From: an uncultured Eubacterium sp. | GTDB lineage: Bacteria > Bacillota > Clostridia > Lachnospirales > Lachnospiraceae | NCBI GenBank assembly: GCA_905236295.1 | Contig: CAJOQF010000106.1 | Coordinates: 1 to 9,720 of the forward strand | DNA length: 9,720 nt | Direction of reading: 5' to 3' | In this document: piece by piece, positions 1 through 7,316 of the stretch | Layout: each line of letters opens with the position of its first letter | How positions within the stretch are numbered: position 1 is the stretch's first letter | The notes under the pieces: generated by a model | What the model saw: the letters and a program-made list of their open reading frames with translations, nothing else | What the model was told of the DNA's origin: nothing | The model's database searches: none | Program-made: the position numbers and the translations under genes

Positions 1-16
1 TCAACTATTTTTTCAG

Positions 17-55
17 AAAAAAAGACCCCTATACCATTTCTGGTATAAGAGTCTT
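17..55 (-). terminator. Rho-independent terminator of the HxlR-type regulator gene
   Basis: Read on the minus strand, the sequence forms a stem AAGAC/GTCTT plus TATACCA/TGGTATA around a GAAA tetraloop, with a 3x3 internal mismatch between the two stem blocks (plus-strand 27-29 against 48-50). A run of seven T residues follows (A run at 17-23 on the plus strand). It begins about 30 bases after the stop codon of the minus-strand gene ending at 87. The opposite side of the stem has no T tract, so it should act only on leftward transcription. Confidence 0.85.
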
Positions 56-86
56 ATTGTCGTCACACTTAACTTAATGACATTGA

Positions 87-500
87 TCATTCTCGGGGAA
101 TTTTTTTCATATATCGTTCCATTATTGACATCAATTGATCTTCGTATTTCTTGTCTGCATGTACTTCGAATGCGTCCGGATCGATAGGAAGATCCAACTC
201 GGCCATACGTCTTACGCTCCATATATATAGAATATCAAGTGCAGGTATAAGGTCTTCTCCCAAAGGTGTGAGTATGTACTCTACCTTGAGTGGGATAGTA
301 TTGTATTGGATTCTTTCTACAAGACCGTCTCGCGTGAGCTCCTTCAGCTGCTGGCTGAGTACTTTTTCACTGACATGAAGAGTCTTTTTTGTCTCATTAA
401 AACGAATCTTTCCGTAATGATGGATGTGATGTAAAATAGTCATTTTCCATTTTCCGGATATACAATTTGTCACAAAGTGATAAGGATTTACAGTTTCCAT
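87..500 (-). CDS. HxlR-family winged helix-turn-helix transcriptional regulator
   Basis: This 137-residue DNA-binding protein has the HxlR family layout: GKW at residues 16-18, an RF pair at 33-34, a recognition helix around 44-56 (SEKVLSQQLKEL), and a wing from DGLVERIQY to VEY at 58-74, followed by LTPLGEDL at 77-84. Family members act as dimers, often as redox or electrophile sensors that repress a neighbouring gene. The usual N-terminal CPV cysteine motif is not present; the only N-terminal cysteine is Cys13, just before the GKW motif, so thiol sensing is uncertain. The ATG at 498-500 is supported by a GGAG site six bases upstream. The C-terminal 35 residues are acidic then basic and do not match a domain I recognise. 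It is transcribed away from the large plus-strand cluster and shares a 130-base promoter region with it. The family call is firm; ligand and targets are unknown. Confidence 0.9.
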   Translation of the reverse strand: METVNPYHFVTNCISGKWKMTILHHIHHYGKIRFNETKKTLHVSEKVLSQQLKELTRDGLVERIQYNTIPLKVEYILTPLGEDLIPALDILYIWSVRRMAELDLPIDPDAFEVHADKKYEDQLMSIMERYMKKIPRE

Positions 501-525
501 GGTGTTCTCCTATGATAAAAAAATA

Positions 526-537
526 TTGTAAATACAA
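526..537. promoter_or_regulatory. Candidate operator: TTGTA-AA-TACAA palindrome
   Basis: A perfect five-base inverted repeat (TTGTA and TACAA, two-base spacer) lies 25 bases upstream of the regulator's start codon in the divergent intergenic region. Dimeric HxlR regulators bind short A/T-rich palindromes near their own promoters, so this is a plausible autoregulatory site. The region is A/T-rich and the symmetry does not extend past the 12 bases, so a chance palindrome cannot be excluded. Confidence 0.35.
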
Positions 538-592
538 ATCAGGTAATCTAGTAACATTTCAGAAATCACTTTTATTGTAGCATATAAAAGTT

Positions 593-598
593 TATAAT
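593..598 (+). promoter_or_regulatory. Candidate -10 box for the plus-strand cluster
   Basis: An exact TATAAT lies 32 bases before the GTG start of the first plus-strand gene, in an otherwise A/T-rich stretch. It would give a 5' leader of roughly 25 bases. No good -35 hexamer sits at 16-18 bases upstream: the position at 570-575 reads TTTTAT, and the better TTGTAG at 575-580 leaves only a 12-base spacer. The -10 call is therefore tentative, and the rest of the 501-630 region shows nothing else beyond the palindrome and the ribosome binding site. Confidence 0.4.
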
Positions 599-619
599 GC
601 AAATATAAATATAAATGTC

Positions 620-625
620 GGAGGT
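620..625 (+). promoter_or_regulatory. Strong ribosome binding site deciding a GTG start
   Basis: GGAGGT ends five bases before GTG at 631. An in-frame TAG at 625-627 overlaps the end of this site, so no upstream start is possible in that frame. This fixes GTG 631 as the start of the large gene. Confidence 0.85.
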
Positions 626-630
626 AGTCT

Positions 631-3600
631 GTGCGTAAACGTATTCAAAACCTTGCTCTCGGTAATGTTGATGAGCCGGTTATGAATCTGAAGTTTGAAA
701 CAGATTCTGTAAATGTAGTAATTGAAGATGGGATTAACTATGAGGGTAGTTTTACTGTTGAAAGCATTGATAGAAACACCATGCGGGGTTTTGTTTTCTC
801 CACTAATCCCCTTGTAAAAATTGACAATGACCATATTAATGGTCTGAAGACCATTTTTAAGTATAAAGTCGATGCTTCTTCTGTCCGTAACAGGGATAAT
901 ATAACAGGAGATTTTGTTTTTATGTTGTCCGGTTGTGAAAAGGTTATTCCTTTTTGCTTTGAGAGAAAAGTGGGCGAGGAGATCATCAATAACAAAACGC
1001 ACCTTGAGATTCTTGCAGATACATTTAAAAATTCTCTCGTTGATGCATCAAAGCTACTAAGAGACGATTCATTCAGACATGATCTTGAAAGTGAAGACCC
1101 AAAATACAGAATACTACTTGAAGGACTGTTCGGGCTCAGTGATCAGTATGATGCTATTGAGGAATTTCTGGTCGGAACAGGTATAAAAGACCGCATAGAG
1201 CTTTTATCCGACAAGTTTGACTATGATTTTAAAAGTATTGACGGCATGTCAAAATACTTTATCAAAATACAAAAGAGTACATGGGGATACATAGAGCTTA
1301 AGGTTGAGTGTGATTCCGATATAGTAAAGCTTGAAAAGACATCATTTACATCTAAGGATTTTTTGAGTGAGGAATTGCTCATACCGTTTTATATTGATCC
1401 TCAAAAAATATATGGTGGCACAAATAAAGCCCGTATTAAAGTTACTTCAAAGCTAAAGAGTCTCTCGTTTAGTATAAATGTTCATAAGCCTCTAAAAAGA
1501 AACAATACCGATGATATCAACGAGAAAAAAGAACTCTTCCAGATCACAAAAGAATATATTGATTTCAAGATGGGCAAAATGGTCAAGGGACACTGGAAGG
1601 AATCTCTCTTTCAGCATATAGCCAGGCTCGACCCTGAGGGAGAGAGAAAGTTTTTCTTTGATCTTTCCATGGTTCAGGCGCTTATCATTAATAAGCAGGT
1701 TCAGGATGCCAAGATCAGACTCGAGGAGTTTGAGCAGAGCTACACCAGGACCGACACACCGCTGTATGCCTTTTACCTGTACACTACCACACTTATCAAT
1801 CATGACCATTCATATGTGCTTGACATCACATCAAAGATCAGGGAGATCTATGCCGGATATAAGCGCGATGAACTTATGTTTTGGGTGCTCACATATATGG
1901 AGAGTGAGTATAGGGATTCCGGCTTTTTCCTTGTTGAAGCAGAAGAGATGTTTTTGAAAGGCTACAACAGCCCTATGCTTTTTTTGGAGGTCTCAAAGCT
2001 CTTCAATGAAGACGCAACATCGCTCGTAAAGCTTGGACGATTTGAGATCCATGTGCTCAATTGGATGTCAAAGAATGATTGTCTTGGGGATGATATCCTT
2101 ATCAGGCTTTGTGAATTACTTCGCCATGTCAACAGATTTGAGCCGCTTATAGTTTCGCTTCTCCTAAAGCTGATCAAAAGCGGTAATTACAGCACAGATA
2201 TCTTATCAGAGACCGCATCCTACATGGTCAGATGCAGATACTACAACAGTGCTGCGGTTGAAGTTTACAGGCTTGCCATTGACGATTCATTAAATATCTC
2301 AGGATTGTTTGAGGCTTATATACTGTCTGTAGACAATATAGTTTACAGTGATATCCCCAAATCGGTAATGCGTTACTTCTCCTTCAATTCAAGGATCCCT
2401 GAGGTTAAACGCGCCGCTTTGTATGTGAATCTGTTGAGACACAGCGCAGAAAACTATACGATCTACACAGAAGCAAAGCCTACCATTGACAGATTTATAA
2501 TATCATCCATCAAAAACAGAAGATATGAGTATCCGTTTTATGAGCTCTATGATATGGAGCTTGAAAAAGATCTCATAGATGATGAAGTGGTCGAATCACT
2601 TCTTTCGATGATGTTTATCAGAAAAGTTAATGTGTCCTGGGATAAAGCGGTAAAAACCATTGTTATCTTTGACGCCTTAAAGATAAATGTATCCACTCCG
2701 GTGATTGACGGTGCAGCCTATATTCCTGTCTATCCCGGCGCGTTTACCGTATTCTATGAGGATGGATACGGAAGAAGATACATCGCTCCTGGCGAAGACA
2801 TAGGAAACAATATCTTAAATCGCGGACGTATACTTGCGTTGTCCGACGACATGGTAATAGATAACCTCTACATTCGTCTGATGCATGTAAACGCCTATGA
2901 GAATGCACATATCAACAATGATGATGCGCTGGCTCTTTTGGAATCGTCCGAGATAAAGACGGCGTACAAGTTTGACCTTCTGAAAAAGATTGCCGAGTAC
3001 AATTCGGACATAGACAACGATATACTTCGCGCTGCGGTTCGCAGGATCGGCAACCACCCGATTCCGCAAAATGCCAACGCCACGCTTTTGAAAACATTTG
3101 TCAGGATAAAAGATTGGGACAGGGCAGTATCGGTCGTTAAAGCATACGGCTTAAATGAGCTTGCTCTGAGGGAACTGGGTATATTGGCGGCTGCAGTTGT
3201 CGACAATGAAGATTATGATGATGACATAAAACTTTATATTGCCGAGAAGGCTTATGAGTCCGGTGCCAGAAACCCCCATATCCTCCGGTATATCGGCAGG
3301 GAGAGCAAGCATTCCATCAAAGGGCTTGCAAAACTATTTGATGATATGGTTGATGTCGGATGTGAGTGTTATGATTTGACCGAGAGGCTGATGCTCACCA
3401 TGCCTTTTACCTGCACCATCCCGAAGAACTATTACAGTATATATAAGGTGTATCTCAATGAGGGTGGCAACTCAAAGGTACTTGAAGCTTTTCGCAATTT
3501 TTTGAGTTATCTTTATATTATTTCCGAGAAGGATATTGATTTTAATGATATTTTTGGTGTAATATACATTTCTGATGTTGAAATCAGAAGTGCCTGTTAT

Positions 3601-4131
3601 ATTAGAAAAATGGCTATGTTAAAGCTTCTTACATATGATGAGGATATACTGCCCGATATCAGAGAAGATTTGATAAAAGAGTTTCTGACAGAGGCACTTG
3701 CAAGAAATGATTATTACTCGTTTTATAATCGCCTATCGGATGATATCAAAAAAGAGTTTATGCTTTACGGTATAAGCGTTGTATCACGGGTTGATAAGCT
3801 TGCCTCAAGTATGAGTCTGTATTATAAATCAGGAGATCAACTTTCAAACAGAGAGATGCAGCAGCCTGTCGCAGGTTATTTTTCGTGTCCTCTCTCTGTT
3901 ATTGATGTGGATGAAACCTGTTATTGTAAAACCATTAAAAACAGAACGATGCAGCTGTGGAAAGCTTCCATTAACCCTCGTAAGGAGAGATTTAAATCTG
4001 ATTCCAGAATCGATATGGTTTGTGATTTGACCCGAAAGCCGGAACCGGGAAGTTCGGACAAACGTAAAAAAGACATTTATTCGTATGTAGGTATGTCAAA
4101 ATATACATTCGACAATTTTAAGGCACTTTAA
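631..4131 (+). CDS. Large beta-domain plus helical-repeat protein of unknown function (DUF5717-like)
   Basis: This 1166-residue protein has no catalytic motif that I recognise. Residues about 18-112 form a beta-rich domain ending in a strand of the form EKVIPFCFERK, and residues about 208-286 form a second one (GYIELKVECDSDIVKLEKTSF, then IPFYID..KI..G.N.ARIKV). From about 300 to 1070 it is mostly amphipathic helices, like a TPR-type or alpha-solenoid scaffold, interrupted near 685-735 by a beta segment (YIPVYPGAFTVFYEDGYGRRY). The C-terminus has Cys1086, Cys1097 and Cys1099. There is no signal peptide or membrane segment, so it should be cytoplasmic. From memory the architecture matches proteins called DUF5717 in Lachnospiraceae; this needs a profile search. 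It starts with GTG. Its stop codon overlaps the ribosome binding site of the next gene, an Hsp70-like protein, so the two products probably work together, perhaps with this one as scaffold or client adaptor (inference). Confidence 0.85.
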   Translation: MRKRIQNLALGNVDEPVMNLKFETDSVNVVIEDGINYEGSFTVESIDRNTMRGFVFSTNPLVKIDNDHINGLKTIFKYKVDASSVRNRDNITGDFVFMLSGCEKVIPFCFERKVGEEIINNKTHLEILADTFKNSLVDASKLLRDDSFRHDLESEDPKYRILLEGLFGLSDQYDAIEEFLVGTGIKDRIELLSDKFDYDFKSIDGMSKYFIKIQKSTWGYIELKVECDSDIVKLEKTSFTSKDFLSEELLIPFYIDPQKIYGGTNKARIKVTSKLKSLSFSINVHKPLKRNNTDDINEKKELFQITKEYIDFKMGKMVKGHWKESLFQHIARLDPEGERKFFFDLSMVQALIINKQVQDAKIRLEEFEQSYTRTDTPLYAFYLYTTTLINHDHSYVLDITSKIREIYAGYKRDELMFWVLTYMESEYRDSGFFLVEAEEMFLKGYNSPMLFLEVSKLFNEDATSLVKLGRFEIHVLNWMSKNDCLGDDILIRLCELLRHVNRFEPLIVSLLLKLIKSGNYSTDILSETASYMVRCRYYNSAAVEVYRLAIDDSLNISGLFEAYILSVDNIVYSDIPKSVMRYFSFNSRIPEVKRAALYVNLLRHSAENYTIYTEAKPTIDRFIISSIKNRRYEYPFYELYDMELEKDLIDDEVVESLLSMMFIRKVNVSWDKAVKTIVIFDALKINVSTPVIDGAAYIPVYPGAFTVFYEDGYGRRYIAPGEDIGNNILNRGRILALSDDMVIDNLYIRLMHVNAYENAHINNDDALALLESSEIKTAYKFDLLKKIAEYNSDIDNDILRAAVRRIGNHPIPQNANATLLKTFVRIKDWDRAVSVVKAYGLNELALRELGILAAAVVDNEDYDDDIKLYIAEKAYESGARNPHILRYIGRESKHSIKGLAKLFDDMVDVGCECYDLTERLMLTMPFTCTIPKNYYSIYKVYLNEGGNSKVLEAFRNFLSYLYIISEKDIDFNDIFGVIYISDVEIRSACYIRKMAMLKLLTYDEDILPDIREDLIKEFLTEALARNDYYSFYNRLSDDIKKEFMLYGISVVSRVDKLASSMSLYYKSGDQLSNREMQQPVAGYFSCPLSVIDVDETCYCKTIKNRTMQLWKASINPRKERFKSDSRIDMVCDLTRKPEPGSSDKRKKDIYSYVGMSKYTFDNFKAL

Positions 4132-4141
4132 GGTAGAGTTT

Positions 4142-5362
4142 ATGAAAGATGTAATAGGTATAGATATAGGAAATGAATATGCCTATGTTAGTTTTTATAA
4201 AGATGGGATGGATAAGCCTCAGACGATAAGTCCGTTTGCAGGCTCTGAAAAGTATGCCATTCCGGTTGAAATTGCCAGAGATGCTTCCAAGCGTGAATGG
4301 GTATTTGGAAGCCGCCTTATGGATCAAAATGTCAGAGACCGGCTTATGATCAAAAAGAATCTGCTCGACAATGCCTTTGAATATGTCGATAATCCCGATC
4401 TTGCCGAGGAACACTGCAGGATCCTAGGAGCGTTTTTCGGGTATCTCTTTAATCTTGCAAAGAAAAACGGTGTTGAGAAGAATGATGCGTCAGTCGTTCT
4501 CACCACAGATAAACTCGACAAAAAAAGAGCAGGCATTCTAAAAAAAGCTCTCTATGAGTGCGATATTAAGGATGCTGACATATATATGGTAAATCACAAG
4601 GAGAGCTTTTTCTTCTTTCTGGCAAATCAGACTTATGACAGATGGCTTCATGATGTGGTTTTGTTTGAGTACAATGCCGGTGCCATGATCGAATACTACT
4701 TCACAAAAAACAATTCCACCAAACCTCCGCTTGTAAGCATCACAACCGGCAGGGTTGATGAGTTTACCGGGTTTATGGATGATGCTCAAAAGGACATCGC
4801 CTTTGAAGCGTATCTGAATAAGGCGTTTGACAGGAAGAATATTTCGACGGTATATCTTGTCGGGGATGGATTTAACGGTGACTGGTTAAACAACTCACTT
4901 GGGGTTCTTTGTAAAAACAGAAAAGTATTCTCGGGCAAGAATCTTTTTACCTCCGGGGCGTGCTATTATCCGTTTTCTGAAGAAAAACGCGATATGATAT
5001 ATGTCGGGGACAGTATGATGCAGTGTGATTTCAGCATGGATATCCGTGTCGGAAAGAGCAAGGGTGAGGTCAATCTCATCAACGCCGGTGACAATCTTTA
5101 CAGAAGTTTTTGTTCCTGCGACATTCTGCTTGATGACGAGCCGTCCATCAATATCAAGTCCAAAAAATTTATGAGCAGTGACGCTCATATCAACGTACTG
5201 GAGCTTTCCGGTATGGAGAGACGTCCGGCGAAGGCTACAAGGGTCAACCTTAGAATAGAACCGACGGACAACAATACAGTAAATGTTACGATCAAGGATC
5301 TGGGGATGGGGGAGATTTATCCCTCCAGTTCAAAAACCTGGAATTTTTCGGTAGGTGAATAA
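4142..5362 (+). CDS. Divergent Hsp70/actin-fold protein (DUF5716-like)
   Basis: This 406-residue protein begins with a clear actin-superfamily phosphate-1 strand-loop (VIGIDIGNEYAYVSFY, residues 4-19). HKESFFF (152-158) sits where Hsp70 has NEPTAAA. The phosphate-2 position reads LFEYNAGAMIEYYF (174-187): the usual DLGGGT is lost and the aspartate becomes Glu176. YLVGDGFNGDWLNNSL (238-253) corresponds to the adenosine motif, followed by KNLFTSGACYY (266-276). Residues about 285-406 form a beta-rich C-terminal domain ending VTIKDLGMGEIYPSSSKTW. At 406 residues it is much shorter than DnaK (about 610-640) and lacks the usual lid. From memory it resembles the DUF5716 family. Nucleotide binding is plausible; normal Hsp70 ATPase chemistry is doubtful. 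It starts 10 bases after the large gene, with AAGGTAGAG at 4130-4138 as ribosome binding site, and ends 5 bases before the next gene, which implies coupled translation. Confidence 0.85.
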   Translation: MKDVIGIDIGNEYAYVSFYKDGMDKPQTISPFAGSEKYAIPVEIARDASKREWVFGSRLMDQNVRDRLMIKKNLLDNAFEYVDNPDLAEEHCRILGAFFGYLFNLAKKNGVEKNDASVVLTTDKLDKKRAGILKKALYECDIKDADIYMVNHKESFFFFLANQTYDRWLHDVVLFEYNAGAMIEYYFTKNNSTKPPLVSITTGRVDEFTGFMDDAQKDIAFEAYLNKAFDRKNISTVYLVGDGFNGDWLNNSLGVLCKNRKVFSGKNLFTSGACYYPFSEEKRDMIYVGDSMMQCDFSMDIRVGKSKGEVNLINAGDNLYRSFCSCDILLDDEPSINIKSKKFMSSDAHINVLELSGMERRPAKATRVNLRIEPTDNNTVNVTIKDLGMGEIYPSSSKTWNFSVGE

Positions 5363-5367
5363 TAATT

Positions 5368-6117
5368 ATGGGTCAGGTAATACTTTGTCATCCATATAAA
5401 GCTACAACTCCATATGTGATAAGTTATACCGGTACCCGTGTTTATACTTATGAGGAACTGTGCTACTTTATCTGTGACAACCTCGATCTGATGGACAATA
5501 ACATCATGGATGTCAGCCTTGTGTCATGGATGAAAGAGCAACTGAACATGAAGGATATCGCTGAAAAGCTGAGCGCCGGTCTAAAGAACAATATCGGATA
5601 TACCGGCTTTCTTTCACTGATTCTCGGTGAGGGAGGTTTCCTGGATGATTCCGAGATGCGTTCCGTTATTTCACAGCTCAGCGAGATCAGCAAGATGTCC
5701 TCTGATGAAAAGATAAAACATCAGGCTGACAAATACCTGAACAATAAGAAGTATTCACTCGCGTTTGTTCTTTATCTGCGTCTGGCTGAGAAACTTGAAA
5801 AGGACGAGAAGCGTGACAACAAGAAAAATGAACTCTATGGCGATATACTCCACGATATGGGTGTGATCTACGCCAATATGTTTATGTTTGAACTTGCAGC
5901 GGACTATTTTAAAAAGGCATACAGACTTAATCTGAGGGAAGAGTCAAATATTGCTGCAAACAATGCTTCTGAGATGGCGCTAAAAGACAGGTATGAGTTT
6001 GTTAATGCCGGCAAGGAGACACTGATTAAACAATATGGTACAGATGCAGATGTTTTGGATGAAGTGTCCGATATAGTTCGGCAAGCTTTTGGAATGTGTG
6101 AGCATGGGACTTTTTAG
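5368..6117 (+). CDS. TPR-like repeat protein with a small N-terminal domain
   Basis: This 249-residue cytoplasmic protein has no recognised enzyme motif. The N-terminal segment (residues 1-45) reads VILCHPYKATTPYVISYTG and then VYTYEELCYFICDNLDLMD, a beta-then-helix unit that I recall at the start of other uncharacterised clostridial proteins. Residues about 50-110 are helical. Residues about 115-145 (ADKYLNNKKYSLAFVLYLRL) and 155-190 (GDILHDMGVIYANMFMFELA, then ADYFKKAYRL) are TPR-like helical pairs with the typical small, aromatic and alanine pattern. TPR proteins usually mediate protein contacts and commonly partner Hsp70 systems, which fits its position directly after the Hsp70-like gene. 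AGGTGA at 5353-5358, inside the end of the upstream gene, serves as ribosome binding site. The last 14 bases overlap the next gene. Partner and role are unknown. Confidence 0.82.
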   Translation: MGQVILCHPYKATTPYVISYTGTRVYTYEELCYFICDNLDLMDNNIMDVSLVSWMKEQLNMKDIAEKLSAGLKNNIGYTGFLSLILGEGGFLDDSEMRSVISQLSEISKMSSDEKIKHQADKYLNNKKYSLAFVLYLRLAEKLEKDEKRDNKKNELYGDILHDMGVIYANMFMFELAADYFKKAYRLNLREESNIAANNASEMALKDRYEFVNAGKETLIKQYGTDADVLDEVSDIVRQAFGMCEHGTF

Positions 6118-7303
6118 TTGGTTTAGAAACAGAAGAAAAAAGAAGAACAAAGACAAACAGATCCTTGAAGAATTTCTTGGCGAACCGCCAAAAGAGATAC
6201 TCTCTGAAAACGGAAATTACCGCAACATTGAAACGGAGGGTTATTTACTCGGAAGACTTGAGGATCTTCTTGATGAGATTAAGTCCTTAAATGAGGCAAA
6301 GGATGAGTATTATGAGGTCGTCGATTACATCAACGATATTCAAATGCTCGAAAGTCTCGATGAGGAAGAATTATACCAGCTACAACATGTTTCAAACCAG
6401 CTCATTTCACTCGGGAAAGCACAGGAGGATTATCTCAACTACGGTAACAAGCTTACAAATGAACAGTTTAATATGATGAGGATGTCTGAGAATGAAATAG
6501 AGAACATTGTCAGACGTATGCAGGACAACGAAAGTTATTACAGCACGCTCAAAAGAGATATGGGTTATCTTGAGAGCGAGCGAAATGAATGGATCCTCAC
6601 AAAGGAGAAGCTGAACAGGGAGGAAATCTTGCTTCGCAAGGGTTCGACCTGGCTTTTTTCTGTATTTATAGTGCTTTGTATCGTACTTTTTGTAATGCAA
6701 TTTGCATTTGATATAGAAATTCGAATTCCGTTCTTGATAGCAGCGGTATCTGTTGCTATAATAGGTGTCGGTATTTTCTGGAGGCTGGGTCAGGATTCGA
6801 AGTCCAAGAGACAGGCAGAAAAGAATTTAAACTATGCGATTGAGCTCCTAAACAAGGTTAAACTAAAGTATGTAAACACCCAGAATGCGCTCGATTACAC
6901 AGCCAACAGATTTGATGTAAACAATTCCTACGAGCTTACATATCTTTGGGAGGAATACCTAAAAGCGCTAAAGAGAGAGGAAAGCTTCGAAAAAGTCAAG
7001 GAGGATATTTCCTACTATGAGCGCTCGATGGAGATGAAGCTCAAGAATTTTCATTTGAAAAACCGCAATTCCTGGCTGCTTAAGCCGGAGATATTTGTTG
7101 ATGATAAACAGATGCTCCTCTTAAAACAGGAGCTCTACAGAAGAGAGGAGAGACTTAAAAAAGATCTTAAATACAAGATAACAACGATCAGGAACTCAAG
7201 GGACGAGATAACAAGACTTATCAACAGACAGCCCACGGTATCCAAAGAGATCATTGATATCCTGGATTCTATAGATGAATTATTGGGAAATGAAAACTGG
7301 TAG
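6104..7303 (+). CDS. Two-helix membrane hairpin protein with long coiled coils
   Basis: This 399-residue protein starts [18 protein letters not shown], a short amphipathic, strongly basic N-terminus. Residues about 45-178 are charged and heptad-like, consistent with coiled coil. Two membrane helices follow (about 183-202 and 209-226), joined by the short DIEIRI turn. A second long charged helical region fills about 230-399. Basic residues before the first and after the second helix place both ends in the cytoplasm, making a hairpin anchor. An in-frame TTG at 6089 would add five residues, but ATG 6104 gives the typical MGLFSWF start and is preferred. No strong ribosome binding site precedes it. 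It overlaps the previous gene by 14 bases, so translation probably depends on coupling. It could anchor the cassette's soluble proteins to the membrane (inference). No family is recognised with confidence. Confidence 0.82.
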   Translation: MGLFSWFRNRRKKKNKDKQILEEFLGEPPKEILSENGNYRNIETEGYLLGRLEDLLDEIKSLNEAKDEYYEVVDYINDIQMLESLDEEELYQLQHVSNQLISLGKAQEDYLNYGNKLTNEQFNMMRMSENEIENIVRRMQDNESYYSTLKRDMGYLESERNEWILTKEKLNREEILLRKGSTWLFSVFIVLCIVLFVMQFAFDIEIRIPFLIAAVSVAIIGVGIFWRLGQDSKSKRQAEKNLNYAIELLNKVKLKYVNTQNALDYTANRFDVNNSYELTYLWEEYLKALKREESFEKVKEDISYYERSMEMKLKNFHLKNRNSWLLKPEIFVDDKQMLLLKQELYRREERLKKDLKYKITTIRNSRDEITRLINRQPTVSKEIIDILDSIDELLGNENW

Positions 7304-7316
7304 AAAGGAAAGAGCT

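Noticed and set aside
501..630. A riboswitch or structured leader upstream of the cassette
   Set aside because: The region is only 130 bases, A/T-rich, and the likely transcript leader is about 25 bases, too short for a known riboswitch.
615..638. Short ATG frame (seven codons plus stop) overlapping the GTG start, as a possible leader peptide
   Set aside because: It has no ribosome binding site of its own, and the GGAGGT inside it is correctly spaced for GTG 631. Chance occurrence is more likely.
592..1002. Antisense open frame on the minus strand over the 5' end of the giant gene
   Set aside because: It lies wholly opposite a well-supported gene with its own strong ribosome binding site, and its translation shows no domain-like pattern.
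6089..6103. TTG start adding five residues to the membrane coiled-coil protein
   Set aside because: The ATG at 6104 gives a typical MGLFSWF N-terminus, and no better ribosome binding site supports the TTG.
7254..7284. TTGATA as a -35 box for a panB promoter inside the preceding gene
   Set aside because: No acceptable -10 hexamer lies 16-18 bases downstream; the best nearby match (ATTATT) is poor and at 19 bases.
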